A stretch of DNA of 64,000 nt from Alisma plantago-aquatica (lineage: Eukaryota > Streptophyta > Magnoliopsida > Alismatales > Alismataceae). Below the pieces are notes generated by a model. It was not told the origin of the DNA. It worked only from the letters and a program-made list of their open reading frames with translations, and made no database searches. Every line of letters starts with the position of its first letter. Positions within the stretch are counted from its first letter, which is position 1. A program made the translations under genes and the position numbers. Below are positions 11,182 to 23,995 of this stretch, piece after piece. Where the stretch lies: positions 889,465,835 to 889,529,834 of the forward strand of contig OY856410.1 of the NCBI GenBank assembly GCA_963693085.1, in the 5' to 3' direction.

Positions 11182-12372
11182 GATAGAGATGACGATGATG
11201 ATGATGATGACGATTGTTGATTTCAGACCATGTTGCTATTGTTTAAGTTGTGTATCTAGATATTATCTCTCTCTTCTTAGTTATTTTACTTATGCGCATG
11301 TTTAGGGGTACAACAACCCCCTTGTTTAGTTACTGTTTTGGACAACAACACCGCTACATGTTCATAACTATATGATGATGATGATGATGATGATGATGGA
11401 ACTACAGGTTTCTACATGTGTGTGATGAATCATGTGATTAAATGTGCTTATACATGTGTGTGATGAATCATATGATTAAATGTGCTTATACATGTGTGTG
11501 AATCACATGATCCATACATAATATTGTCCATCTTGTTAATTTTGTAGGTTTGTGGCCTGTTGTTGGCTGATATCAATGGATGTTGTAACCCCGCAGTTCA
11601 GTTCTGTATCCTACTGACCAGCCATACAGCAAACCTGCAAACTGATAAGAAAAACAAAATCATAACATAGGCGTCGGTTATTAGTATAAAATTGACAACA
11701 AAGACATATAACATTGGTTATTAGTAACAAACTGACGTCTATGTGTCTATGGGTGTCGGTTATATATAAAAACTAACGCCTATGGTGCCCTTGCTGATGC
11801 ATTTTATTGGTGGCGGGAAGGGTTATATAGTGTCGGTTTTTGTGAAACACCGAAGTCTTTGACCGGATATAGTGTCGGTTTTATTAAATAACCGACGCCT
11901 ATAGTGCCCTTGCTGGCGCGTTTTTGGTGGCAGGAAGGGTTATGGCGTCGGTGTTAAAACCGACGCTGAAGGGTTCGACTTTTAGCGGTGCCCACTTGGG
12001 TGTCACTTTGGAATTGACGCAAAAAGCCTTAAATAACTGACACTAAAGGTTGATTCTGTACTAGTGGTTGATCTTCTTAATTATCATAAGAATATACTAT
12101 ATAATAAATTTTAGCTCATTTGGACACTTACAGGTAGTGCATCTAAAGGAGGCAAAAATCGTGTATTTCAAATTAGTTTTGTGTGTCAATTTTGTTGTCC
12201 TTGGATGAGTGACTTACACTCATCCAAATGAGTTCAAATTTTATATGTGACCTATTATTATTGTAACTATGAAGATCAATGGATTAGATTTTAGAAAAAC
12301 ATGGTCTAGATAGGAAAACACCATTGGGGTGTACGACGTGATCTATACACATGACTGTATTCTAGCCTGACT

Positions 12373-12394
12373 CTCTCTCTCCCTCCCTCCCTCC

Positions 12395-12434
<40 letters not shown>
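12373..12434. repeat. Microsatellite (TC)n/(CCCT)n then (TA)n
   Basis: TC and CCCT runs followed by a TA run. This is the reverse-complement order of the repeat at 7153-7224 on the other side of the split element. Confidence 0.95.
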
Positions 12435-12436
<2 letters not shown>

Positions 12437-12888
12437 TAGAATAAAATTCAGGGTAAAAATGGCATAAGATTGGACCCAAAGTTTGATGGTTAGCTAAAAA
12501 GAACATGATGAACTTGATTGTAGACTTATATCTAGATTTTGATGTTTGTAAGGTCATAATTATACCATGGTGCACTAAAACCCTGATTAGGAATTTTAAT
12601 TTCAATTACATGGTAAAATGTGTGAATCCATCCATATATTCTCAAAGTAAGTCCGTCTAAGATCCCACGTCATCCTAATGTACATTATTATGGTCATGTC
12701 ATCTATGTTAGTATTATTACCAATTAATTCCCCAATTTAAGTATGATGATGACAATAACTTGTTATTAAATTTCTAAGGAATCCTAACGAGCCAATTGGT
12801 GTTCAAGGATACAAATATTAATTATTTCACTCTAAAATAGAGAAAAATGGATTTTAAGAGGTGCCTAATAAATTAAGGGACAAGGAAA
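12435..12888. other. AT-rich stretch, nothing recognised
   Basis: No coding segment, repeat or terminal motif could be supported. It could be part of the 5' LTR or leader of the following copia fragment, but no second LTR copy is present to test that. Confidence 0.5.
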
Positions 12889-14450
12889 GTGAAAAAGAAA
12901 GGTTTGTACCTAGAATTAGGGATGTTGCAACTGCTATTGCCTTTGAGTTGGGTCCTTTTTGTTTTGCTACTTCTTCTTGCCAATGTATCAATCATCCAAC
13001 TGATGGCCTATGTTGAGTCACTTCAGATGCTATGTGTCTTTAGTGTCAAGTTCGATGTCTCCAACTATCAGACTTGGTTTACGGCCTTTGATCTTTATGT
13101 CAAATCTCATGGTTGTTACTCACATCTTATTTCTGATTCTCTGATTGTGCCTGCTAAGAATGTCGCTGATAAAACTAAAAAAGCCTACAATCTATGGTTT
13201 AAGGAGGATTTTGACATCATGACCTGGATGGTTAGTAGTGTTGGGCCCAAAATCATCTAGTTACTTTGTTGCCTTTGGACTTCTAAAGCCATGTGGGACA
13301 ATCTCTCACATGATTACTTTCATCAACAAAACCCAAAGAAAGTGTTTGAAAATTTCAATCACAAGGATAAAAAGGAGTATTCTGCTATAGAATCTATGGA
13401 GGATTATTATAATAATGTTGTACTCTCTAGGATGAGTTTGAGGTATATCACCATCTATCTACTAATAAAATACAACGTCAACGTGATGAACTTCAACTTG
13501 TGCAATTTCTTGTAGGCTTGCCCGACTCATTCTCTAGAGTGGTAAACTAGATCCTATCGAGTGACCCACTACCTACCCTACATGATGTCCTAAAAAGAGT
13601 TCAACGGCTACCATCTATCTCTCCTTTGTCACATGATCACTCTGATGATGTTGCTCTACTTATCCACTCAAGAGACTCCTCCGGTGGTTGTGGATGAGGC
13701 TGAGGTCATAGTCGTGGTCACTCTACTATTGGGCCTGGTCGTAGTTCTTCTTCATCTAGTCTCAACCTAGCTGCTTTTGAATAGCACTATTGTCACTTAT
13801 GTAAATGGACAAACCATATTGAAGATCATTGTTGGATCAAGCATGGTCAGCCTACATGGGGCAATCAGGTCACTACTGATCAACGTAATTCTATACCATC
13901 CTCATCGTCCCAACCATTTTTGGATTGGATTCACTTTGAGTTCAAGAATCTCCTCCAGGATTGTCTCACTTCATCCACTACTGATGGATCTACTGATGGA
14001 GGTTCTTCTCTCCTAGCCTCATCTGCATCTTATGGTACAAATAAATGGGTGATTGACTTTGGCATTACCTCCCATATTTCTGGCAATTCTACTTTTTTAA
14101 CTATATAAAACCTTTATTGTTCCACCTGTTACACATGTTGATGGCTCTCACACTCCTATTTTTGGCATAGGGAACATATGTACCCCTGGCAAACTCTTAT
14201 TATGCTTAGCTCTTTATGTTCCCAAATTTCTGTTGAATTTGTTATATGTTAGTAGAATTGTGAAGAGCCTTTGGTGCTCTATTACTTTTAACCTGAACGA
14301 TGTTGTTTTTCAAGATCTATGCATGAGGATGATGATTGGTTCAGGCTATAAGGGACCAAACATGTTATACTACTTGGAAACTATTGGTATAGTATACCTA
14401 GAGAGCCAATCATATGATGATTGCAATGAGGCATATGATACTTGATTTGA
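12889..14450 (+). pseudogene. Broken Ty1/copia gag-protease fragment
   Basis: Plus-strand pieces follow the copia order. First is a capsid region of the UBN2/gag type (12889-13260 and 13291-13640, with NYQTWFTAFDLYVKSHG). Next is a zinc knuckle at about 13785-13840 (CHLCKWTNHIEDHC, pattern CX2CX4HX4C). Then comes the protease at about 14040-14105 (WVIDFGITSHISGNSTF), whose active site reads D-F-G instead of D-S-G, and finally the start of the pre-integrase region (to about 14450, ending in IGSGYKGPNMLYYLE). Several frameshifts and stops separate the pieces. Integrase, RT and RNase H are missing, so it is a 5' fragment. Confidence 0.82.
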
Positions 14451-16428
14451 TAATGATAAAGGTAATTCCATCTATTATGTTTGTCTTACTCATGAGATGA
14501 TGACACATACATGATAGATGTCTACATAATGATGTGACTCGATGACATATGTCTTCAGGTTGAGGACCTGAACAATGAGACCATATGTATGATAAGAGTA
14601 CATACAATCCTATTATGTCCCTAGTCAGATATTACTGTGGAAGCAAAATAGACAACAGTAATACATAAGACTAGAGTGTGTGTTGATTGATGACAAAGTC
14701 TCATTAGTCATGATATATGATAACAAGTCAAGCACACAGATATATGTTAGAGAATAGTATATTGGACAGACCCACCATGAGAGTGATACATGGATACCAT
14801 GGAATAGTAGTCACAATCATCTCTCATAATGATGGTGGTGATTGTGGTTCTTAGATTGTGAAATGACTGCACTCATCACATGTCGTTGGGTACACTTTGA
14901 CATCATCAAACACGGTCCTAAAACATGGGTTGTTATAAAGGTGATGGTTGGGTGACTTTGACACATGGGGATAGACTGTGAGTGATAGAAATGGGATTTG
15001 TCCCTCCTACAAAGGAGTATGATATCTAGGGCCCCTTGATAAGAGAGACGGAGAAATTTATGGCCATACTCATGTGATTCAATATATGATATGTAAACTC
15101 ACATGCATCTCAGACAGTCTGCTCTAGGTCAAGGAACATGGATTAACTGTTGAAGAGGATGACGTTCCATGCTTCGAGTTCAATCCGGATGTTAGAGATG
15201 AAGGAACTATATGATCACGGTAACACTAATCATAGATTGTAGGTTGAAGTTGTTCTCCAACTGTTTGAGTTACTTGGGTAGAAATGATGAGTTACTAGAT
15301 TCTTCTCATTGCTTGTGATGTCTTAAGTTGTTATGAACATTCACTGCCAATGTAAATTGGAACCTATAGGGTCACACATATAGGATACCCCTGGAAGAGG
15401 AGATTGTCCATGAATGATTTTTAGATTGAGACTAAAGGTGTTTAGGTACTCAATTAAACATACAATTGACTGATTGGACTCAGAACTATCAAGTTCAAGT
15501 GTTGAACTAGCTGGTTAGAGTGTCAGGTTGATTGGAGACTACATTGGCAATGTCAGGTTAGCGAACCGACCGGTTCACCCGTGTGAGCTAATCAACTGGT
15601 ATGAGCCAACCGACCGGTTCACTTGGTGAAGTGGGCACCTCACAATCATGCCAACTGAGGAAATTGGGATTTTCCCGGTTGGAGGAAAACTTTCATGTTT
15701 CACTTGTTCAATTTGATTGGAATAAGGATTAATCTTTGAATTAATTGGAAATGAATATGGAAAGTCAATTGTGGGCAAGTCTAGGAAGTGAAATGGCCGA
15801 TTCACTAGGTGAATTGATGGGCTCACCTGCCCAAACGTCTGGTTTAGTTATGAACCAATTGGATCACCTACCCAAACGATTAGTTTAGTTGTAAAACTGA
15901 TCGGTTCGCCTACCACAGTGCGATTAATTTGTAGAATTTCTAGATCCTTCTACACCCGAACAGACTGGGAACCCTGACCATGCCCTCTACTATAAATAGA
16001 GGTGTACCGGGGGCTTCTTAGAACACACAACTTAGAACATTAGTTTCTCTACAAAGTTGTTGTCCTATGTGGTTCTGGTAACTGAGAGAGCCCGAGCAAG
16101 TGCTACCCGACTAGGGAGGCACAATGAGGGAAAGACAACGGCTGCAAAGTAGTCTGAGTTTGGGAGAGAAGGTTGGTGCTAGTACACCAATAGGAGGGTT
16201 GTCTCCTTCCTACCAGTTCTTCTAGAATGGCAGGAGTTCCAGGTGGTCCATGTAGACTATCTGCAGAGGCAGGAGATGTCTGCCGCTTAGGAGGACACAT
16301 CGACCACAATCCATGGTGGAGGCCAGAGTCCATGGTGAATACCAGGAGCTACATAGACATCGTTTAAGACATGGCGTTGAACATGGTTGCGAGGTATTGT
16401 CATTGGGCCAGTCCCAGGACTAGGTATA
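14451..16428. other. Unassigned stretch with an LTR-like promoter block
   Basis: No convincing coding segment. At 15563-15576 and 15607-15620 there are two copies of the inverted repeat core AACCGACCGGTTC, with decayed relatives at about 15785-15908. A TATA box (TATAAATAGA, 15991-16000, plus strand) follows. This combination looks like the U3 end of a plus-strand LTR, perhaps a solo or truncated LTR, but no second copy is in the window. Confidence 0.4.
15991..16000 (+). promoter_or_regulatory. TATA box in an LTR-like block
   Basis: CTACTATAAATAGAGG is a strong plant TATA consensus on the plus strand. It lies about 80-430 bases downstream of CGGT/ACCG inverted repeats. The promoter role is inferred. 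Confidence 0.5.
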
Positions 16429-18084
16429 TGATGGAGCTTCCACTTACGTGGAATTGCGTGCACCAACTAAAAATTCTAAAGATGGTAAGTCTTTAGGTTT
16501 AGCCTTGCATATACTAGATAGAGAACTCCACCCACGTATGCTAAGATACGTGGAAAGTCTTATCATAGTATAGTTAAGGGTCGAATCCTCAGGACAACGG
16601 TCTTGTTGCAAGCAACAAGATGGAAAACGTTAGAGTTTCACTTAGTCTCTTAATAGTAGGTACTTAAATCGAAAGTTTGGTTTTGTTGTTTTAAACTAAG
16701 AACATGTAAAGTAAAGAAAGCAAGTAAATCTAAGGAAGTTAAACTATGATAAAAGTCACTAGGTGTGATCGGTTTTTCACCGCCACTACACAAGGATCAA
16801 GACATGCAAAGCAAAACATAACCTGCAAAAAGAGTTTAGTCAGTTAGTATCTTCGTAGACTTAGTTTCCTTTTCAGAGAACTAACTACGAGAAGTGCGGG
16901 AATGTTGCAAAGTCAGCCATCCCCAAATGAATGGTCAACTACTTTTCATCATTCCCTTCGCAAAGTGTGTTCCTCGACTCATCAAAGTTGTACTTTCACA
17001 CGTCAAATGATTCCATTTCATAGCATGAAAGTACAACGATGGGAGTGAGTATACTCCACTTCTTGAAAGACACTCCTAGATACCGAAACAGATGCATGGT
17101 GGATACATGCACCAAGAACCAACATACAAACGAGTTTCGAATCTAATAGTACAAACATAGACAATTCATACTAAAAGATAAAAGATAACGCAAGCTGATG
17201 ATCAAGCAACAAGCATTCATTAAACGCTACAAAAAATTACATGATTTGACTACAATTGTTCTAGTTACATATATGATATATGTAGTTGAAATCTCTTATA
17301 GCTATAAAATTTAGAAATGTAAGCAAAATAAATGTAGCCAATACGATTGGCTGAATATAGCTACACTTCTCCATATATATCTTAAACTAGTAAAAGAAAT
17401 GTAGCTATTTACACTTTAATTATTAATTAAGTCCCTTGAAATAATACACACATACCAAGTACTCGCGCTCTACCTATCTCATATTAAATTTGAATCGCGT
17501 GCGTCCCGTGCCTCCTATTCTGTCCTTCAATCATGCCGTATCCCTTGATCTTCGCCCTCAATCTGTCCTCTAATTGCGCACTCTCCCTTGAGCTTCACCC
17601 TCTATGCTCTACCCTAGTCCCAATCTCCCAACCGCATCGTGCACCCAGAAGCTGAACGGTTCTCCAAACTCTGGTATAATCTACCAACCCTACAGCAGGG
17701 GGTTCTCCGCCCAACAACTTTGCCTAGAGGGCTCACATGTGATTCTCATCAGCTTAAGGGTTTCTTGACGAGGTTTCTTTTCTGTGACGTTGTCGACAAG
17801 CCTGAGGGCACAAGAAGGTCTCTTCCTTCCATCCGAATCTGCCCACTAGCTTCTTGAGGTCTTGCTTGGAACGTTTCTTATCTATTATTCCGCCCAAGAT
17901 CCTAAGGATGCTATAAATTGCAGGCCCCATTTCCTCCATTGTCTTGCAGACAACCTGCTATTCTCCTTGTGTAGGAGGCTTTGTCATTGTCATCCTCTCA
18001 ATTAGGTATGTATCTACTTTCTCCTATATTTACTTATAAACGCACTGAACCTTTTACCTTTTCCACCCTTCCTCTCCACATTTA

Positions 18085-18624
18085 TCAAATATAGCATAAT
18101 GAGCGAAATGTCTTCAACCTCAAGTCTTGATCACTCAGTACTTGAACATAATGTGGGAGATCGTATATAACCACCTCAAACATAAGCCACAACCCCCCAT
18201 GCAAGAACCATTCAGTAATAAGAAATGGATCCCATACAGGTTTAGGGAATGCATCGAATGGCCCTGCTACTGGAATCTCCCAAACCTTCATCATATCTCC
18301 CATCTGCAATCTCTTGCTAGAAATACAAATGGGAAATTGTATCACATGGAAATTCGTTTGATTTTTTTTGTAGATACCAAAGAGAGTTTCTACTACTATT
18401 TGAACTAGCATTTTTACATTCCCTAACTTCCTCAAAGAATGTTTCAGATAAATTCTTATTGTATCCCAACATTGACTGCAGAACTTCAGATTATTTGCAA
18501 CATACAATAAAGACTCTTTACTGCTTGCACCTAATGCTTCCATTCCAATAGAGAAGGAAAAATTGAACCAGCTGTTCATGGAACAACATGTATACACTTT
18601 AGAGTCACACAAAGATGAATTCAA
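18085..18624 (-). CDS. Unrecognised 179-residue ORF in the CACTA insertion
   Basis: I do not recognise this ORF. It is unusually long for this AT-rich interval. Its C-terminal half (for example MMKVWEIPVAGPFDAFP and GLWLMFEVVIYDLPHYVQV) reads like folded protein rather than random translation. A second short minus-strand frame (18605-18793) overlaps its start, and minus-strand wording such as LDDVPSAAQAMRHVSANHDA appears near 19120-19180, so an exon set on this strand is possible. It could be a decayed transposon protein or a third captured host fragment. Confidence 0.35.
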   Translation of the reverse strand: MNSSLCDSKVYTCCSMNSWFNFSFSIGMEALGASSKESLLYVANNLKFCSQCWDTIRIYLKHSLRKLGNVKMLVQIVVETLFGIYKKNQTNFHVIQFPICISSKRLQMGDMMKVWEIPVAGPFDAFPKPVWDPFLITEWFLHGGLWLMFEVVIYDLPHYVQVLSDQDLRLKTFRSLCYI

Positions 18625-21600
18625 GTTTCACACAAGAATGGACTTTTATTTGTTTCCTAAAATCTTCATCACTATGGAAGTGGAAGGAGTATAAAGCCTC
18701 CCTTTGAGTCAAGCCAAAGGGATATATTATATAAATCTTTAGTTCACTTTCCCCTCTTATTAAGGCTGGGCTATCTTTCTTCCATATAGGCACATGATTC
18801 AGTGACGAGTTGTTTCAACACAGCATTCTCCAAAGTGCTGATGGTCAAATTAACAGATCTCACGTATTGTTTCAAATTTTAATCTTCCTCTCTCTCTAAC
18901 AAACAAATGGTATATTAATGTGCCTTCCTTTCTATTTCAATTTACAAGGATTATTCTGAATCTCAAGACCCTTTTCAACATAATCATATATTTTGGTCTC
19001 CAGATGGATATAGAGGTGACTAGACGAGTTCATTGCAGTCATGTCCACAAGTTCCTTGAACGAATTAGATGAACCTTCATGCTTCTACCTCAGTGACTGA
19101 TTATAAGCATCATGGTTAGCTGACACATGCCTCATGGCCTGGGCAGCTGAGGGAACATCATCTAATTCTTTTATGTGCAGAACCAGTCATGGACAGACTG
19201 CAAATTCTTGGATATTTGGAGCACTACCAGCAATAGGATTAGCTCATCATAGTAAGATTATATATTAATTTCTTCAAGATTGCAGCAGGGATGGAATCAT
19301 ACACTAATCTTCCAAAATGGAATGCCTTTTTCTCACTCCAAGCAGGTATGAATCACTCTGTAGTCTGTATAATATTTTTGTTGGGTGCCAATTCGGTAAT
19401 CTTGATGGATTCTATATGGATATTCAATTCTTGCACCTACTCCCAATGTTTGCTTTTTTTATAGCCAATACATAATAAATAGCCATTGTGTTCTTTAAGA
19501 CCATTCGTAAACGAGTTAGAGTGAGTGTACGTGAGAAATCTATGGAGATAGAGTATACCTATTCTTTCCAATTGTTTTTACGTGGTCTTTCATCTTAAGT
19601 CAGGGTGACTGTTTGGAGAATCTAATATATTATGTCTCTAGTACAATAGGGGAAGCTATGGTTGAAAATAGGTCATAACTTATGTCAACCCTGTTTGTAG
19701 GCAGGACTGGGACCACAAGATGGAAGCCATTTTGTAGGCAGGACTGGGGAATCTACCTCCACTGTTCCAATGATGCCACATATTCCCTATGCATATGTGT
19801 ATTACACATTATCTCTAAAGCACCCATACTACAATTAATAGATCTTTCATATCATACATGCTCCTTCTATAGTTCTATGCATGTTGCTTCATGGAGTTCC
19901 CTTTGGAAACTAGTCTCTCCCCTACTGCCTTTGTACCCCTGTAATCCATAAAGCGCCCTTCTCTATAATAGAAAATGGACGTGAGCAACCAGTGATTGAG
20001 CAATATTGTTCTACTCAATGTCATGTAGGCATACTCATCCTATGACAGTACGAGTGGTTTACATGAATACCTTTAGATCTTAGGCTTAGTGATCATACCA
20101 ACGTTGACTATGCACACAAAAGTTTATGAATAAAATCTTTACAAAATCATTAATTTGTTGGACCACTTGTTGAAGATATGTACAATCCAGTCTCAGAATT
20201 AAGTTCATCCACACTTCCACTGTAATTATTTTAAGTTATACGAATCTCTATATTGTCTTAAGATGAGAAAGGAAAAGTAAGGGAAAGGAGATTTTTGCTG
20301 GAGGGTGGAGATGGGACTTGGAATGGGTTTGGATGGGTTTAACTAAAATTTGTAAGATGTACCGAGTGCATTTGAGTATGGTCGTTGCTTCAGTACAATT
20401 GTAATTGTTTGATTCAGTTTTTATTTGTAGAATTACTTAATACAAAAAGCAACTTAAAATAGTTTCAATTGGTATACTTAGACCATAACAGTGGTAGCAA
20501 ACACATATGAGTAGCTGAATCGCATGCGGTAGGTGTTCAACTACAAATAATGTTCTTAATTGGGGGTACATGGTTGGTTGAGTGGGTTACAAAGATTAAC
20601 TATAGGGACATGTTTTAGTGGGCTATGTGGGCGAGTACATGAGAGGAGTCGGAGTAGGGATTAGCAAAGGAAAAGAGAGTTGGTATAGAACCAAGGACGT
20701 GAATAATGTTTTAATCAGGTCCTCAGAAATTAGATTTTTTTTTTACCTCAAGAAAGGGAAAAGTAGTCCACTCTGACTCCATATTCTTGACTCCCCTCCA
20801 CCGACTACCCAATATATCATGAGTCCACCATAGGAACATAACTACACAAGTGAGGGATTCCACCATATAATATGATCTGTATACAGATCTGCACTATGTG
20901 TGTTAAGATCTAAAGCATTATCAGGTACTTGCTGCTCCCAAAGAATGGTCCTTGTTATATGTTACAAATGTCTCCAAATATCGTGCACCTTGTCCAAGTA
21001 TCACGTTTTTTTCCATAAATAAATTCCCAACATACTTTTTTAAGTCTAAGATCAGCTAATCTATAACACCTAGCTTGTGAATTTTAGTATTCATCAACAC
21101 CTATTTTTCTCTATTCTTCATTTTTATGGTTGGCGTTTTTTATTTACTTGGAGATTACATCTTATTCTTCTGTGACAAACTTAGATATGAAGATATATTA
21201 CAAGAAGAAAATACATTTGAAAAATTACTACTAAGACTAATGAAGGATTCATTTTATTGATATACTTAATTGCAGAGAGATGGATAAAACTTTCTTGGTT
21301 GGCTTTCGCATTTGGTGGACCTGCTGGTTAAATGTTGCAACGTGCCCTGCTTACATGGTGCCTCTGTGTATCTGCATTGACAAGATCTGATTGGTACATT
21401 AATATTACACTCTTAGCTTGTTTATTCTATCCTCAAATTTTGATGCAGGTAAACATTAAAGACGTAGCCAATCCATTAGTTTCGAGAAAGGATGAAGTGT
21501 ACTCATATATCGAAATCCAGGCATACTAGTTTAAGAGTTGCATGATTATATAAAACTCAATACTACGAGTTCACCAACACTTTAAACTAAGTATGGGAAA

Positions 21601-23995
21601 CCAAGTGCGTTGTATCTTTAGAAGGGAAATATTATGCTTTGAAAATGAATGTCTAGGTCTACGTTTTAAACTTCTAGTTGTTTTATGTTATCTTTTTTTA
21701 GTATATCCTTGGTTCTCTTCCGAAACAACTATCACTTTATGTAGTTGGTTTCCTTCGTACTTGGATGACCTCATTCTGTAATAGCCATCAGCTTTACCAC
21801 CAACGGGGTTGTATATTCCGTGTCCATGCTTCTTTTATCCTTTGCAAACCCATACATGTCTTGGTCGTCACTATCAATTGGGGTGGTTTGGTTGCATACA
21901 AAACCCACCACATCTTTCTGTTCCATTCGTTAAGTTGCTCGTATCAGCAATTGACTTTGATATATGCAACCTCCTGTAGGACAGAATGTTTGCAGATATC
22001 ATGGCAAGTAAAGTATAAGGTTTTTCTAGGACAACATGTTTGCTGAATCTTGTTGTGGTAGGCATCTGTTTGTTTCTCATTGATGACTTCAATTGTAAGA
22101 ATACATTGCTATCCTCTCTGTTTCTATATCTGAAGGTTTTGAAGTTAGCATCTTCTGCACTTTTCTCGTTCCCATTTTCTGGACTACCTAGAGTGCTAGC
22201 CAGCCTACAAGAGTTCGCCAAGTTCAGGCATTTGGTGCTGGTCGAGTAATTCCTCTGCCATTGCAATTTCTTTTTATGGAATCACGGAACGGTCTTAAAT
22301 AACTCAATTAAGTTGCCTACAGTAGTGTTCAAATCTGGCTGGATCTACATGCATACACCATGTCCATATGTGACTGTAGTTGTATATATGGTCCACAAAT
22401 CTTATTGGCGTGTTTGCATTGGTCTCTTTTATGCAGTAATATTGACGTTGAATGGGTATATTAACAAGAAGCACATAAGTTTTGATGTTATTCTGCACAT
22501 AATCTTATTCACTTCAAAGTTACAACTCAAGAAAACTGCTATATTATCTATCTAATTCAGAATGCAAAATGGTTGCTTTCAGTAAATAATGGGTCCTTAA
22601 TCAATATTGACCTAGTCAAATTATTAGATTGTTTGTATTATAAGCCTGTTGATTTTTATTCATTGTGAGGTTTACAGTCGTAAAATTTGAAAACCTACTC
22701 ATATATATTATGCAAATAGGATTAATGGAACTGTTCATTGTCCAGTTTGACTTCCTGTGGTTACATGTCATAGTCCACATGTTAATGAAGGCGTGGTCTG
22801 AACGTGGAAAATTTGTCGATCTGAAGCTTTGATGTATATTTTTCATGTTTTGACCCCCAATTCCAGACCAGCAAACTAGATACATACATCGTGTTTCTCG
22901 ACAACCAAAATAGATCCAGGAAATGACTCATGCAGCTCTCGTAAGAGCTACATACTCTAGACTTTCTAGTTCGTTGTTACCAATGAAATTACCAAGAAGA
23001 AAACTACAGATACAATTAATATATGTTCCCTTAATCAGTATTCTTACAGAGTTTGGAGAACAATTAGTTCTTCATGAATCAGCTCCAGGTTTCAAGTTCC
23101 TATGTATTATGAGTTAACCATGTCTCAGATGACACTAGTTATAATGATAGATCGATTTTGTATTTTCTGTTGTTTACTTAGTAGTTAGCTCAATGCTTAG
23201 CCACATTGGCTTACGGAATTAGGAATACAAAGTGAACAAGTATTACTGAGACACATTTATAGACTTGCAAACTCTTATTCTCTCCTTGTTTTTATTGCAG
23301 GCGAAACTAATGCGCAAAGATATTGAGCATATCTTTTTGGTTAGATGATTTTAGCGTTTGAGCATGTTCTGGTATAGGATGAACTTCTCGGTAGGTGATG
23401 AGTGAAATATGAAGGCAATTCATTGAGAGTTTACAAATATTGGTACATATCACTATTCCTTATCGAGGTTGCAGATATATCTTGCCTTTGCACTTCATTT
23501 ATCACATTTCCTATGTATTCATGCTTTGATTAATACATCAATGGTTGTTTGAATAACCATCAAAAAGTTATTTCTCCTTGCACAAAATCTGCAGTCTGCA
23601 CAAAACTTGCAAAGATAGTTTCTGGAGTTTGGATTCACCTATGAAATCTCCCATTATATGGTTCATCTCATCATGCAAGCCTCACGCAATGGTATTTATT
23701 GGTATCCTAATGTTTTCAATATGAGTGGTTGGCTTCATCTCTTGTTCAGATTATTAGGTAGTCTATTAATTACCCTGTTGGTGTTTTCTGACGTGAATCA
23801 CTCTCTGTTTGCTGCAGTCCTACTCAGCCTTGTACTTAACAAATTACAATCTCACCAAACTATAATTGTATGATTGTGTCTGATTATTTCAAAAAGCATC
23901 ATCAGATAGAGCTCAAGTATTCTGATCCTCTAACTTGATTAGTCTAATTCATCACCATGCTCACTACTGTGATGTTATGCACTTCCTATATGCTA

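Larger units (their letters stand above)
7319..12066. mobile_element. CACTA (En/Spm) transposon, apparently non-autonomous
   Basis: The left end reads CACCACTACATAAAT and the right end, reversed, reads CACTAGTACAGAAT. A GTT flanks both sides (7316-7318 and 12067-12069), the 3 bp duplication expected of CACTA elements. Subterminal zones (about 7340-7800 and 11660-12060) carry many copies of ACCGACGCC/GGCGTCGGT in both orientations, a hallmark of the superfamily. No TNP2-type transposase is visible in the 4.7 kb interior, so it probably depends on another element. The interior holds a GC-rich repeat, TTTC/GAT microsatellites, a G-rich block and one unrecognised 106-residue ORF. Confidence 0.88.
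7225..12372. mobile_element. Inverted-repeat (MITE-like) element, copy 2, split by a CACTA
   Basis: The left part (7225-7318) and right part (12067-12372) together form about 397 bp, matching copy 1 at 6758-7152 in ends, length and central GATGAGTG hairpin. The ends read AGTCAGGCT and AGCCTGACT. The two halves join at the phrase AACCGTTGATCTTC once the inserted CACTA and one copy of the GTT duplication are removed, paralleling AACCATTGATCTTC in copy 1. Confidence 0.82.

Noticed and set aside
16588..16604. Possible tRNA gene because of GGGTCGAATCC
   Set aside because: There is no A box or cloverleaf around it, and the word lies at a constant place in both LTRs of element B.
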